This document shows, piece by piece, positions 1-10,747 of a DNA stretch of 64,000 bases. A model generated the notes under the pieces. The model did not search any database. It was given only the letters and a program-made list of their open reading frames with translations, and was not told where the DNA came from. This DNA comes from an uncultured Flavobacteriaceae bacterium (GTDB taxonomy: Bacteria > Bacteroidota > Bacteroidia > Flavobacteriales > Flavobacteriaceae): positions 372,001 through 436,000 of the forward strand of contig CANNCA010000001.1 in the NCBI GenBank assembly GCA_947503005.1, in the 5' to 3' direction. Numbering within the stretch: the stretch's first letter is position 1; each line of letters opens with the position of its first letter. Made by a program: the position numbers and the translations under genes.

Positions 1-1548
1 AATCGTAACAAAAGTACGATCGATGAGAACCTACAGCGCAATGTCAATTCCATTACACAGAAATACCATCGTATTTTAAGGCAGAACGAAGTCCATAATG
101 CTTCGGTTTTAGTGCTTGATGTAAAGACCCGTGAAGTTTTGAGCTATGTTGGTAATACCCAAACATCGGCAGCACACCAAAAAGATGTGGATATGGTACA
201 CGCAAATCGAAGCACCGGCAGCACGATAAAGCCATTACTGTATACAGCAATGTTAGATGCAGGCGAGCTGCTTCCTGAAATGTTGGTTCCAGATGTGCCG
301 ACACAAATAGCGGGTTATACACCGGAGAATTTCAATGAGGATTATAGTGGGGCGGTACAAGCTAAAAATGCTTTGGCGCGGTCGTTGAATATACCGGCTG
401 TTCGTTTATTACAGTCGTATGGACTACAAAAATTTCGGGATCAATTGGATGTTTTTGAGTTGGGCGGATTGAACAAATCGGCGGAGCACTACGGACTCAC
501 TTTGATTCTTGGAGGGGCAGAAAGCAATTTATGGGATTTATGCAAAACCTACGCAAACTTGGCCTCCACTTTGAATCATTTTAATACCACTTCAAGTGAA
601 TATTTTGACAATGAGTTTGTTGAACCTACATTTTTAGCCGACCAGGCAGTCGGTTTCGGTAAAAAAACCGCTCAAAAGACTGTTTTTGATGCAGCTAGTA
701 TTTACCTCACTTTTGAGGCTATGAGAGAAGTAAATCGACCGCAGGGCGATGAATCTTGGCAGTTCTACGATAGTAGCAAACAAATTGCTTGGAAAACGGG
801 CACGAGTTTTGGGAATAAAGACGCCTGGGCCATCGGAATTACTACCGACTACGTAGTCGGTGTCTGGGCAGGTAATGCCGATGGTGAAGGCCGCCCAAAT
901 GTTACCGGTGTTTCCAGTGCGGCACCCATTTTATTCGATATATTTGACGTGCTTCCGACCAGTACTTGGTTTGAAAAGCCTTTTGATGAGTTCACTGATA
1001 TCTACGTGTGTGCTCAGAGTGGTTATTTGGCAAGTAAAATATGTCCTACAAAAAGCATAAGTATTCCGAACAAGGAAAATTATGTGAAATCGTGTGACTA
1101 TCATCAAATGGTTTACTTAGATCCTCAGAATCAATTTAGGGTAAATTCTTCTTGTGCAGATCTGTCACAATCTAATTCCGAGTCTTGGTTTTCATTACCG
1201 CCATTGATGGAATTCTATTACAAAAGAACACATCCTTTGTACAAATCATTACCGCCGTTTCGGAATGATTGCGTGAGTACCAACGTTCCTCCTATGGAAT
1301 TTATATATCCTAAAGACGGAAGTCGTATCACCCTGACCAAGAATTTTGAAGGGGATAAAAACGAGCTTGTTCTTAAACTGGCCCATGCAAAACCTGAAAC
1401 AGCGGTTTATTGGTATTTGGATGATACTTTTCTACAACAGACCCAAAATTTCCACGAAATCGGAATTCTTCCCTCCGAAGGAAAACGAAAAATTACGGTA
1501 GTCGATGCACTCGGAAATGAAGTTAAGGTTACGATAACGATAGAGTAG
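1..1548 (+). CDS. pbpC: Penicillin-binding protein 1C, C-terminal part (5' end outside window)
   Basis: Class A penicillin-binding protein: the visible part is the periplasmic transpeptidase domain that cross-links peptidoglycan, followed by a PBP1C-type C-terminal domain. The reading frame is open from base 1, so the gene starts upstream and the glycosyltransferase domain is missing only because of the window edge. Visible motifs are the active-site SxxK serine in STGSTIKPLLY (about base 210-245) and the KTGTS box (about base 798-812). The last 90 or so residues, from PPMEFIYPKDGSRI on, match the BiPBP_C domain that separates PBP1C from PBP1A/1B. In many genomes pbpC sits beside a large alpha-2-macroglobulin-like gene; that would lie left of the window. 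glpK follows after about 60 bases. Confidence 0.9.
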   Translation, partial: NRNKSTIDENLQRNVNSITQKYHRILRQNEVHNASVLVLDVKTREVLSYVGNTQTSAAHQKDVDMVHANRSTGSTIKPLLYTAMLDAGELLPEMLVPDVPTQIAGYTPENFNEDYSGAVQAKNALARSLNIPAVRLLQSYGLQKFRDQLDVFELGGLNKSAEHYGLTLILGGAESNLWDLCKTYANLASTLNHFNTTSSEYFDNEFVEPTFLADQAVGFGKKTAQKTVFDAASIYLTFEAMREVNRPQGDESWQFYDSSKQIAWKTGTSFGNKDAWAIGITTDYVVGVWAGNADGEGRPNVTGVSSAAPILFDIFDVLPTSTWFEKPFDEFTDIYVCAQSGYLASKICPTKSISIPNKENYVKSCDYHQMVYLDPQNQFRVNSSCADLSQSNSESWFSLPPLMEFYYKRTHPLYKSLPPFRNDCVSTNVPPMEFIYPKDGSRITLTKNFEGDKNELVLKLAHAKPETAVYWYLDDTFLQQTQNFHEIGILPSEGKRKITVVDALGNEVKVTITIE

Positions 1549-1589
1549 ATCCCTCCTTTTGAAATCGTTGGTTTAAGCCCTATATTTAG

Positions 1590-3098
<1,509 letters not shown>

Positions 3099-3115
3099 AA
3101 AAATATAAAACAGCT

Positions 3116-4783
3116 GTGAAAAATATAAAATTCTCAAATCTAGAGCGGGAAAAAACCGTTCAAAAACTTGCCAAAGAAGCATTCGACCTTGTTGTTATCG
3201 GTGGTGGAATTACAGGTGGCGGCATTGCTTTGGATGCTGCATCACGCGGACTCAAGGTTGCTTTGGTCGAAAAGAACGATTTTGCCTCGGGTACGAGTAG
3301 TAAATCAACGAAATTGATTCATGGTGGGTTGCGCTACCTTAAGCAATTCGATTTTTGGCTAGTGAAAGAGGTGGGTTCAGAACGGGCCATAGTACATAAA
3401 TTGGCCCCGCACCTTGTGCTCCCGGAGAAAATGCTACTTCCTTTGATCGAGAACGGGTCTTATGGCAAATGGTTGACTTCCATCGGACTAAAAGTCTATG
3501 ATATTTTGGCACAGGTTACCGGTGATGACAAGCGCAAAATGTTAGAAAAGAAAGAGGCTTTAAAGCTTGAACCGCTACTACCAAAGAAAATACTAAAAGG
3601 CGCAGGCTATTATGCCGAATACCGTACTGATGATGCTCGATTGACGATTGAAAATATCAAAACCAGTTTACAATTTGGTGCTGAGGCGTTGAACTATGCA
3701 TCGGTTGAGGATTTCGAGTATACTGACGATAAAATCTCAGCTGTAAAAGTAAAGGACATTATTTCTGGGGATGACTTCACCATTAAAACTAAATACGTCA
3801 TTAGTGCCGCAGGGCCTTGGGTCGATGAACTTAGAACCGTAAATAATTCTAAAAAGGGAAAACGGTTGCATCTAACAAAAGGGGTACACTTGGTATTTCC
3901 AAAGGAAAAACTTCCTGTAAAACAATCGGTATATTTTGACATTCCCGATGGGCGAATGATGTTCGCTATTCCGAGAGGGAAAGTAACTTATGTGGGTACT
4001 ACGGATACGAATTTTAACCTCGATAAAGACTACGTACGTACCGATCTGGCTGATGCAATCTACTTACTCTCAGCGGTGAATAATATGTTTCCAAAAATCA
4101 ATTTGGAGATGGAAGATATTGTTTCTTCTTGGGCAGGTTTGCGCCCCTTGATTCATGAAGAAGGGAAATCTGCTTCAGAACTTTCGAGAAAAGACGAGAT
4201 TTTTACATCAGATACAGGTTTGATTAGTATCGCGGGTGGGAAACTCACCGGCTATCGTAAAATGGCAGAACGTGTCGTTGACCGAATCGCAAAGAAAATG
4301 GAAGAGGAGCACAAGGCAGCGTTAAAGGAATGCTATACCGAAGAAATTCCCTTGGCTGGAAACGTGGACTTTAAGAAGTTCAAACATGTCACCAAATACA
4401 TAGCCGAGATTTATAATCGTATCAAAGAAGACGGCTTCACGAAACACGATGCGTGGTTCTTGGTCACCAACTACGGTAAACAGACCGAATTAATTCTGAA
4501 TACCTACGCTTCTCTGAAAGACAAGGATAAATATGTGCGAATGGCCAAAGCGGAACTCCATTTCGGTATCGACTACGAAATGGTACAAAACCCTATGGAC
4601 TTCTTTATCCGAAGAACGGGCCGTTTGTATTTTGATATTGACAGCGTTCGAGACTTGATGGAACCTGTTTTAGAGGAATTTAAAACAATTTATGGAGTAG
4701 ATGATGCTCAGATTCTAGCATGGAAAGAAGAATTGAATAGAGAGCTAGAAGAGCATTCTAATTTTTCAATGGAGCGGGTTTAA
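3116..4783 (+). CDS. glpD: Glycerol-3-phosphate dehydrogenase (FAD-dependent, aerobic type)
   Basis: Membrane-associated flavoenzyme oxidising glycerol-3-phosphate to dihydroxyacetone phosphate with electrons passed to quinone. The N-terminal Rossmann FAD motif VVIGGGITGGGIALDAASRG and the family signature SGTSSKSTKLIHGGLRYL are clear, and a C-terminal DAO_C helical domain is present. There is no ATG before the FAD motif. Candidate starts are a TTG at 3083, inside the end of glpK, and a GTG at 3116; I prefer the GTG, giving about 555 residues. Its TAA stop lies inside the 46-bp repeat that also forms the end of gpsA, so this gene appears once to have been tail-to-tail with gpsA, with overlapping stop codons. 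Confidence 0.93.
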   Translation: MKNIKFSNLEREKTVQKLAKEAFDLVVIGGGITGGGIALDAASRGLKVALVEKNDFASGTSSKSTKLIHGGLRYLKQFDFWLVKEVGSERAIVHKLAPHLVLPEKMLLPLIENGSYGKWLTSIGLKVYDILAQVTGDDKRKMLEKKEALKLEPLLPKKILKGAGYYAEYRTDDARLTIENIKTSLQFGAEALNYASVEDFEYTDDKISAVKVKDIISGDDFTIKTKYVISAAGPWVDELRTVNNSKKGKRLHLTKGVHLVFPKEKLPVKQSVYFDIPDGRMMFAIPRGKVTYVGTTDTNFNLDKDYVRTDLADAIYLLSAVNNMFPKINLEMEDIVSSWAGLRPLIHEEGKSASELSRKDEIFTSDTGLISIAGGKLTGYRKMAERVVDRIAKKMEEEHKAALKECYTEEIPLAGNVDFKKFKHVTKYIAEIYNRIKEDGFTKHDAWFLVTNYGKQTELILNTYASLKDKDKYVRMAKAELHFGIDYEMVQNPMDFFIRRTGRLYFDIDSVRDLMEPVLEEFKTIYGVDDAQILAWKEELNRELEEHSNFSMERV

Positions 4784-4824
4784 TCCAATTTATCGGTCAA
4801 TTCCTTAAAAACCTGCCTGGCATT
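4779..4824. repeat. 46-bp direct repeat, left copy (displaced gpsA 3' end, att-like)
   Basis: Perfectly identical over 46 bp to 10702-10747, in the same orientation. On the minus strand it encodes the last residues of GpsA (ARQVFKELTDKLD and stop). A few more codons beyond the identity still read like a diverged GpsA terminus (IYEEKNARQ...). The glpD stop (4781-4783) and the gpsA-type stop (complement 4780-4782) overlap here, as expected for an ancestral convergent junction. The arrangement resembles attL/attR of an element inserted in a gene 3' end; that reading is inference. Confidence 0.85.
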
Positions 4825-5023
4825 CTTTTCTTCATAAATTCCTCGCTCAACTTTACCTGTATTAACAAGGTACAAATGTTATCAGTTTGACACATTGCAA
4901 CTTTGATAACAATTTGGTAACTTGTTAAGGTCTAGGTATTTCGTGCTTGCAACTGCCTACCTTAAACACTATTTCTACCAGGACCGATTAGATTTATTTT
5001 TTTGATTTCCAAATAACAAAGGA

Positions 5024-5878
5024 ATGTTCTACAAAAAATACAGACCGGCCAAAGTTCTAGAAGATTTCGTAGAATGCTATTTTGTCTGGGAAGGGAATCC
5101 CGAAAAGCCCTTACATATCGAGAGCCCACCGAATGCACTTGGCTCGTTGGTTTTTAACTATCAGGATGAATATTATATTTCAAATCAGAAATATAAAAAA
5201 AAGGCCATACCCGCTTGTTTTATCAGCGGGCAGGCTTTGAGCAATTATACTTTCCATCTGCAAGGTACCATAGGTGTGGTCGGTATCGCATTCAAACCCG
5301 TGACGATTTATCATTTCTATGGCCTCCCGATGTATGAATTGACCGACGAACGATTATGTTTTTCAAAAATCTGTTCTGCTTCTTGCATAGAGCTACACGA
5401 ATCGATCGGAACTGCTAAAAGTAAAAAAGAAAAAGTTCAGATACTCGAAAACTATTTGTTGCGTATTCTTGAAAGGCCCAAATATGGCGAAAAAGCAATT
5501 ATCGAATCGGCCAACGAAATTTTTGATAGCAAGGGGCAAACAAATATTGCCGAACTAATAGATAAAGTACCTATGAGCCGGCGTAATTTTGAGCGTAAGT
5601 TTTTGGAAGAAGTAGGAATCAGCCCGAAAACCTATGCCAAAATTCGAAGATTTGGCTATACTTGCTCCTTAATGGCAGGTAATAGGGAGGTGAATCTCAT
5701 GGACGTACTTTACGAAGGAGGCTATTACGACCAAAGCCATTTTATCAAAGACTTTAAGTATTTCTCTGGAAGGACGCCCCGTAAATATGCCAAGACCAAT
5801 GTCGAGCTGGCCAACTACGTCGATGGTATTACCTTGGTCGAGCAAAGGCTACAAGAAGCCGATAGGCAACTACTATAA
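5024..5878 (+). CDS. AraC-family transcriptional regulator with DUF6597-like N-terminus
   Basis: Cytoplasmic DNA-binding regulator, 284 residues. The N-terminal 150 residues (YKKYRPAKVLEDFVECYFVW...) resemble the DUF6597-type sensory domain found before AraC helix-turn-helix domains in Bacteroidota. The C-terminal third has two helix-turn-helix units: one around IAELIDKVPMSRRNFERKF and one around GYYDQSHFIKDFKYFSGRTP, the latter the classic AraC signature. It is the first of four same-strand genes inside the segment bounded by the 46-bp repeats, so it may control the genes at 5966-9548. The inducer is unknown. Confidence 0.85.
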   Translation: MFYKKYRPAKVLEDFVECYFVWEGNPEKPLHIESPPNALGSLVFNYQDEYYISNQKYKKKAIPACFISGQALSNYTFHLQGTIGVVGIAFKPVTIYHFYGLPMYELTDERLCFSKICSASCIELHESIGTAKSKKEKVQILENYLLRILERPKYGEKAIIESANEIFDSKGQTNIAELIDKVPMSRRNFERKFLEEVGISPKTYAKIRRFGYTCSLMAGNREVNLMDVLYEGGYYDQSHFIKDFKYFSGRTPRKYAKTNVELANYVDGITLVEQRLQEADRQLL

Positions 5879-5965
5879 CCCGGTCAATTTTGTATTTGGC
5901 GCATTTTTACAATTTTTTGGGTTTTAGTCGAACTACTTTTATTCCATGAACCATTATTAAATATT

Positions 5966-6862
5966 ATGGAAGCTTTAAAAAACAATCCGCAAGAACAGCC
6001 CTTATCTGTTTCATGGAAAAACCGTAGTGTTGATTTCATCCAAGCCTACCAAGAGCAAGATGTCAAAAAAATGCTTGCTAACTGTTCAGAAAACGGAACC
6101 GTCGCATTCTTGCCCTTGGGCGAGAATGGCAAGGGAAAGATTCAAGAAAAAGGAAAGGCCATTTGGAGTACCTTAATCGATAGTTTTCCGACCATCGATA
6201 ATACCATTAATTCCGTTGTCACAGAAAATGGAAAAGTAAAATGTGATGTTACCATTCGAGGTAAACAGGAAAAAGACTTTGGCGGACTTCCTTCAAGAGG
6301 AAAATCCTTTGAAGAAGACCACATTTTTATCTTCAAAATCGATGATGACGGATTTATCGAGGCAATCGAAATCGATTGGAACCACGAAAAACTTGTTTCA
6401 CAATTAGCTTATGACAAACCCAATATCGAGGATTTAAATCGCCAATATACCGGTGCGCTCGGAGAAGCGGAAAGAAAGCAACAATTGCACAATTTGGCGA
6501 AATCGTACGTTATCGATGGTCTTGGCGCTGGAAATTTCAATGCAATACCCTATCATGTAGATGTCGAATTACGGGCACCCATACACCCTATGGGTTCTCA
6601 ACAACCCATGACCGGTCGCGAATTTATCAAGGAAAATTGGTGGGCTCCCCTACCTGACTTAGTGGCTAGCACCGACCTTTTAGCCACCTATGTCAATGAG
6701 AATCTGACCAAGGTTACGGCTGAATTTTTCTGCCATATAAAAGAGCCCGCCTGTACGCTGCGAATCGTGGATCGATTTACGGTCGATGAGAACGGAAAAA
6801 TAACCGACCAAGAAAATTTCTTTGACCCTCGAGACCTTACGAGTCCGGGTTGGCGATCTTAA
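5966..6862 (+). CDS. SnoaL/NTF2-like protein with two tandem domains
   Basis: 298 residues without a signal peptide, so probably cytoplasmic. Residues about 15-135 form a SnoaL-like (NTF2 superfamily) cone domain: VDFIQAYQEQDVKKMLANC, a central IRGKQEKDFGG strand region, and FKIDDDGFIEAIEIDWN. Residues about 160-290 look like a second, divergent copy (KSYVIDGLGAGNFNAIPYHVDVELRAPIH...). Such domains act as polyketide cyclases, hydrolases, isomerases or ligand sinks, so no reaction can be named. It follows the AraC gene by 87 bases on the same strand and is likely co-regulated with it. Confidence 0.75.
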   Translation: MEALKNNPQEQPLSVSWKNRSVDFIQAYQEQDVKKMLANCSENGTVAFLPLGENGKGKIQEKGKAIWSTLIDSFPTIDNTINSVVTENGKVKCDVTIRGKQEKDFGGLPSRGKSFEEDHIFIFKIDDDGFIEAIEIDWNHEKLVSQLAYDKPNIEDLNRQYTGALGEAERKQQLHNLAKSYVIDGLGAGNFNAIPYHVDVELRAPIHPMGSQQPMTGREFIKENWWAPLPDLVASTDLLATYVNENLTKVTAEFFCHIKEPACTLRIVDRFTVDENGKITDQENFFDPRDLTSPGWRS

Positions 6863-6935
6863 TGCCAATATTCCCCTACGGAAAGTTGAATTGACGTTCC
6901 GATGCATATTTTATTCACCACTTAGAACTTAAAAA

Positions 6936-8324
6936 ATGAAAAAACTCGTTTTAATACTCATCCTATGTCCAATTTTGACTTGGGGACAAGCCAATGGAAG
7001 TCAAGATATTACTGGAGTCTGGCGGGTAAACGCCAGCTCATGGAATGAGGATACCAAGCAATATGCCGACTGTGAAATGATAAAGTTCATTACGAACTCC
7101 CGATGGGCCAGCATCTTTTATTGGCCCAAAACTAAAAAATTCGCGGGCACGGGTGGTGGTACCTATGAATGGAAAGACGGCGTTTACGTCGAGACCTGCG
7201 AATATTTTACCTGGGATCCTTCCGCAGTCGGAACACAACAATCCTTCAAAATGTCGATTGAGAATGAAAGCTTAATCCAAGAAGGCCGGTTGAATACCGA
7301 CAAATTCAAGTACCCGTATTATGCAGTGTATGAGCGGTTAGACAAATTGAGTTGGGTCTATAAAAATCAAAAATCCACACAGGGGGTATGGGGTTTGACC
7401 AGTGGAACAATGGGCGCCGAAAGACTGGACCAAGAAAAAATTCAAGAAAAATATGGCAGTGTGGTTAAGATAATAACCCCAAACTTTTTTATAAGTACTT
7501 TTTTCGATAAGCAAAAGAGAACGATGAACGGGGTCACCTTCGGCACTTATTCCATTGATAGAGATGGAAAATATCAAGAAACCATTCGCTGCTGGTCTTG
7601 GGATGACCAAAGTATGGTAGGAACACAGCCCAGCTTTGATTGGGAACTCCCTGAGGAGAATAATTTCCATCAAAAGGGCTATCTGAACTCCGAAACCTAC
7701 ACAGATTACCTAATCGATGAACATTACAAGCGGTTGGAACCCTTAAGCTATAAAACTAAAATATGGACATCGGCCGACCAGAAATCGCTTCTAAAGGAAT
7801 TGAAGCGTACCAAAAATGAAATGATTGCCGCTACCGAATCGTTGACCGACGAACAGTGGCATTTCAAGCCCGATGCCAATTCTTGGAACATCGGCCAGGT
7901 CGTGGAACATATGGGTATTTACGAGCGTTTGTACTATCAAGAAGGAGGAGCGGCCCTTAGGAATACAGAGCCCATGCCCAAAATTTCTGATCAAATTCTT
8001 GGCGATGAGACCTATCTCGCTTGGATGGCCGAAAACCAACCCCATTTCGCACCCAAACATGCAGTACCTTCCGGTTATATGAAGGGCAAGGCCAACCTTG
8101 ACTACTTTATCTATGGAAGAAATCTATTGGAGGACATGGTTCGAACAACGGATAAAGACCTGAAATCACATTTTGTGCCTAGAAAAAGCGAACCCAAAGG
8201 TTTTCACAGTATCCACGGATTGTTGGTGGTTCATTACGGCCATACTGATAGGCACCTGAGACAAATCGAACGGATCAAGGCGCATGCCGATTATCCACAA
8301 AGTAAATCCGTAAAAGGCAAATAA
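6936..8324 (+). CDS. Secreted protein: two repeated beta-rich domains fused to a DinB-like domain
   Basis: 462 residues with an N-terminal signal peptide (MKKLVLILILCPILTWGQA), so exported. Residues about 24-138 and 146-270 are two copies of the same unit: each opens with GVW, carries a FTWDPSAVGTQQSF / WSWDDQSMVGTQPSF motif near the end, and closes with YERL / YKRL. Residues about 285-455 form a DinB/YfiT-like four-helix metal-binding domain with the expected histidine triad at H325 (QVVEHMG), H436 and H440 (HYGHTDRHL). DinB-fold proteins include metal-dependent thiol transferases and hydrolases; most are cytoplasmic and single-domain, so this exported fusion is unusual. The actual activity is unknown. 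Confidence 0.75.
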   Translation: MKKLVLILILCPILTWGQANGSQDITGVWRVNASSWNEDTKQYADCEMIKFITNSRWASIFYWPKTKKFAGTGGGTYEWKDGVYVETCEYFTWDPSAVGTQQSFKMSIENESLIQEGRLNTDKFKYPYYAVYERLDKLSWVYKNQKSTQGVWGLTSGTMGAERLDQEKIQEKYGSVVKIITPNFFISTFFDKQKRTMNGVTFGTYSIDRDGKYQETIRCWSWDDQSMVGTQPSFDWELPEENNFHQKGYLNSETYTDYLIDEHYKRLEPLSYKTKIWTSADQKSLLKELKRTKNEMIAATESLTDEQWHFKPDANSWNIGQVVEHMGIYERLYYQEGGAALRNTEPMPKISDQILGDETYLAWMAENQPHFAPKHAVPSGYMKGKANLDYFIYGRNLLEDMVRTTDKDLKSHFVPRKSEPKGFHSIHGLLVVHYGHTDRHLRQIERIKAHADYPQSKSVKGK

Positions 8325-8351
8325 ATCATGTGTTTGTCAGGCCATTTAAAT

Positions 8352-9548
8352 ATGTATAAAAGGGCAGTTGTTTTAGGACTTGCGATTTTGGTTACCCAGC
8401 AAATTGTCGGCCAAAATGAAAAACCCTATTCGGCCAGTTATTTTATGGAATGGGGCAATAAAGACACTATTGCAATTGAAACCTTCACACTATATCAGAA
8501 TCAGATCTACGGTAAGACCGTACATGGTTTTCCAGAGAATTATGTCCGACACTTTGATATAGAATACGATAAAGATGGTTCCATTCGTGAGTTGAATTAC
8601 CTGTATAACGACCTAACAAATACCTCCATGCCCATCAATTCTAAAACCGGATATCTGCCTTACCGATTTTCCGCAAAATTGAATGATGGTCTGTTAGATT
8701 TTAGAAGCTTGAAAAAAAGCACACAAGAAAATGATCAGGGCCTTACCAGAATTGCCCATAAGACAGATGGCTACCACTTCAATGGAGATTGGATTCCGAT
8801 TATTTCACAATTCGAATGGCTGGTCAGTTGGTTTCTTGATCAGGATGTACAAAAGATAGAGAGCTTGAAGTTTATTAATGCCTATGTCGGGGTCCATAAT
8901 CTACAGCTTGAGCGAATTAGTGAAAATCATATTCGTTTTTGGAGTAATATTTCCGAAGCTATTGAGATTTATATTGACGATGACGGTAGAATTGAGACCA
9001 TCGATGCAATCGGTTCCGTTTGGAATCTCAACATTCACCGTACAGAACCTGTTGATATTGAACATTATACAGACAGATTCAAGAATCGGCCGACGATTGG
9101 CAATCCTTCCCCACATGAATTAATTGCAGCCACCATCGGTGGAACTACCATTGAAATCGATTTTGGACGGCCTTCAATGCGGGGTAGAAAGATATTCGGA
9201 AACATAGTTCCATTTGGCGAAGTATGGAGAACGGGGGCAGGGGCAGCGACCACGATATCATTTGATAAGGACCTTCAATTTGGCGACCAAAAAGTAAAGG
9301 CAGGAAAATACAACGTGTACAGTCTACCCATGGAAGATTCATTCATTTTAATCCTCAATTCCAAACTTGACGCCTGGGGCAGCGTTCATCTTCCCGAATA
9401 TGATGTAGTGCATCTACCTATGAACTTGAAAGAGCAGCCGGAAATTGTAGATAAGTTTACCATTGAGCTTTCAAAAAAGCGGCATGGCGGTATCCTAATG
9501 TTCAAATGGGAAAATTTGGTGGCAACCATTGACTTTTTTTCAATTTAA
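8352..9548 (+). CDS. Secreted DUF2911 domain protein
   Basis: Signal peptide MYKRAVVLGLAILVTQQIVGQ; I start at the ATG at 8352 rather than the earlier ATG at 8328, since only the former places the hydrophobic segment at the N-terminus. The N-terminal two thirds are beta-rich and resemble nothing I can name. The C-terminal 150 residues (from SPHELIAATIGGTTIEIDFGRPSMRGRKIF) are a DUF2911 domain, common in exported Bacteroidota proteins and of unknown function; the FGEVWRTGAG segment is its hallmark. It lies 27 bases after the DinB fusion gene, so the two are probably one transcript. Confidence 0.75.
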   Translation: MYKRAVVLGLAILVTQQIVGQNEKPYSASYFMEWGNKDTIAIETFTLYQNQIYGKTVHGFPENYVRHFDIEYDKDGSIRELNYLYNDLTNTSMPINSKTGYLPYRFSAKLNDGLLDFRSLKKSTQENDQGLTRIAHKTDGYHFNGDWIPIISQFEWLVSWFLDQDVQKIESLKFINAYVGVHNLQLERISENHIRFWSNISEAIEIYIDDDGRIETIDAIGSVWNLNIHRTEPVDIEHYTDRFKNRPTIGNPSPHELIAATIGGTTIEIDFGRPSMRGRKIFGNIVPFGEVWRTGAGAATTISFDKDLQFGDQKVKAGKYNVYSLPMEDSFILILNSKLDAWGSVHLPEYDVVHLPMNLKEQPEIVDKFTIELSKKRHGGILMFKWENLVATIDFFSI

Positions 9549-9597
9549 TCAATGTTTTCATGCGTAAGCTAAATTTAAGATTGGACAGATAAGTTGG

Positions 9598-10359
9598 TTA
9601 TGTTTCTTCCAACTGTAATTCAATCTCATGAAGAATAGATTCTATATTGTTCTTCAGCTTCTGATAATGATTGTCGTTCAGCCCATTGAGAACAATATTA
9701 TAGAAGAAAAGTAAATTTTCGAAATATCTATCCTTCAAAATTTCGGTATTGTCCGCTTTAAAGCTTGTTTCACGATTATGCCCTTGCGCCCCGATATCGG
9801 AAACCAACTTTCTAAAAGACATTTTCCGGTTAACGATGTCCATAACATCCCATCTATGCCTCCATAGTTCTTCCTCTTCCTCCTGTACTTCCTGTTTGTA
9901 AACCAACCACTCCTGAATAAGGCCACGAAGTCTGGCATTTCCTAATTTATTTAAGTTTCCTGAACTAATAAGGTCATTCAAAACCCCTGGACTTGGTAAA
10001 TATTTAGGGGGTGAGGCGAACGTATGAGCAATTTCAAGAGCAACTTCTTCCTCTGAAATGTTAATAACATTAGGACCTGTCCAATCCGCTAATTTTGTTG
10101 TTGATTTTGCAATTGCGCTACATACCCCAAGAACCCTGTCCACTTCAATCAAATTTTGCTTAAATTCTTCTTTAAGTGATATTAAATATTGTCTTTCGAC
10201 CTTTTCGGCTTTTCTGACTTCGTTCCTATTATTGATATTTAGCGCGATTAGAATTCCAAGAACGACAAGAACGATTTCTCCAATCGCGTATAAAAGATAT
10301 TTTTTTAAATTGTTCTTTTGAATTAATTCCTGTCTAATTCTTCTAAAGAGTTTTAACAT
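9598..10359 (-). CDS. DUF6090 family membrane protein
   Basis: 253 residues. A basic, amphipathic N-terminus (MLKLFRRIRQELIQKNNLKKYL) is followed by one transmembrane helix (YAIGEIVLVVLGILIALNI) and a long charged helical region that probably projects into the periplasm. This N-terminal pattern is diagnostic of DUF6090, a large multi-copy family in Flavobacteriia with no known function. It is convergent with the DUF2911 gene (49-base gap) and is the last gene before the right-hand 46-bp repeat. Confidence 0.8.
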   Translation of the reverse strand: MLKLFRRIRQELIQKNNLKKYLLYAIGEIVLVVLGILIALNINNRNEVRKAEKVERQYLISLKEEFKQNLIEVDRVLGVCSAIAKSTTKLADWTGPNVINISEEEVALEIAHTFASPPKYLPSPGVLNDLISSGNLNKLGNARLRGLIQEWLVYKQEVQEEEEELWRHRWDVMDIVNRKMSFRKLVSDIGAQGHNRETSFKADNTEILKDRYFENLLFFYNIVLNGLNDNHYQKLKNNIESILHEIELQLEET

Positions 10360-10701
10360 TGTCTTTAAATATTATGTGGCAGACACTATTATCGTTGAGA
10401 CGCAAGTTAGGTAAGGCCAAATATTTTTGGAGGTGTTGAATATTTCAAATCGACCATATTGGCATTAGCTACATTGATTACATTAACAATTATTTAATCT
10501 TTGAGTTTATATAAATATATCAAATATGCATCGAAAAAACAGATAATACCCTATTAATCAATAACATATCTCCCAAAATCATAATTCATGAAATTCCGAC
10601 CGTTCCCCTTGTAACTTTCAGGATAGGATGGCTTAAATCCGAATTCTTGACCCAATACTAAAATAGAAACCTACTTTAGCTTTTTTGTGGACTCGAGAAC
10701 C
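10360..10701. other. Intergenic stretch between the DUF6090 gene and the gpsA end
   Basis: About 340 A/T-rich bases with stops in all frames. It should hold the promoter for the minus-strand DUF6090 gene, but I see no convincing -33/-7 pair. No recombinase remnant or terminal inverted repeat was recognised near the segment boundary at 10701. Confidence 0.5.
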
Positions 10702-10747
10702 TTTAATCCAATTTATCGGTCAATTCCTTAAAAACCTGCCTGGCATT
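10702..10747. repeat. 46-bp direct repeat, right copy (gpsA 3' end)
   Basis: Identical to 4779-4824. Here it is the real end of gpsA: the stop codon is the complement of 10703-10705. Identity stops abruptly on both sides, which marks a recombination junction rather than general homology. The two copies enclose 5,877 bases. Confidence 0.85.

Noticed and set aside
4825-10701. Considered as an insertion sequence or conjugative element
   Set aside because: No transposase, integrase, relaxase or terminal inverted repeats could be seen; only the direct repeats support mobility.
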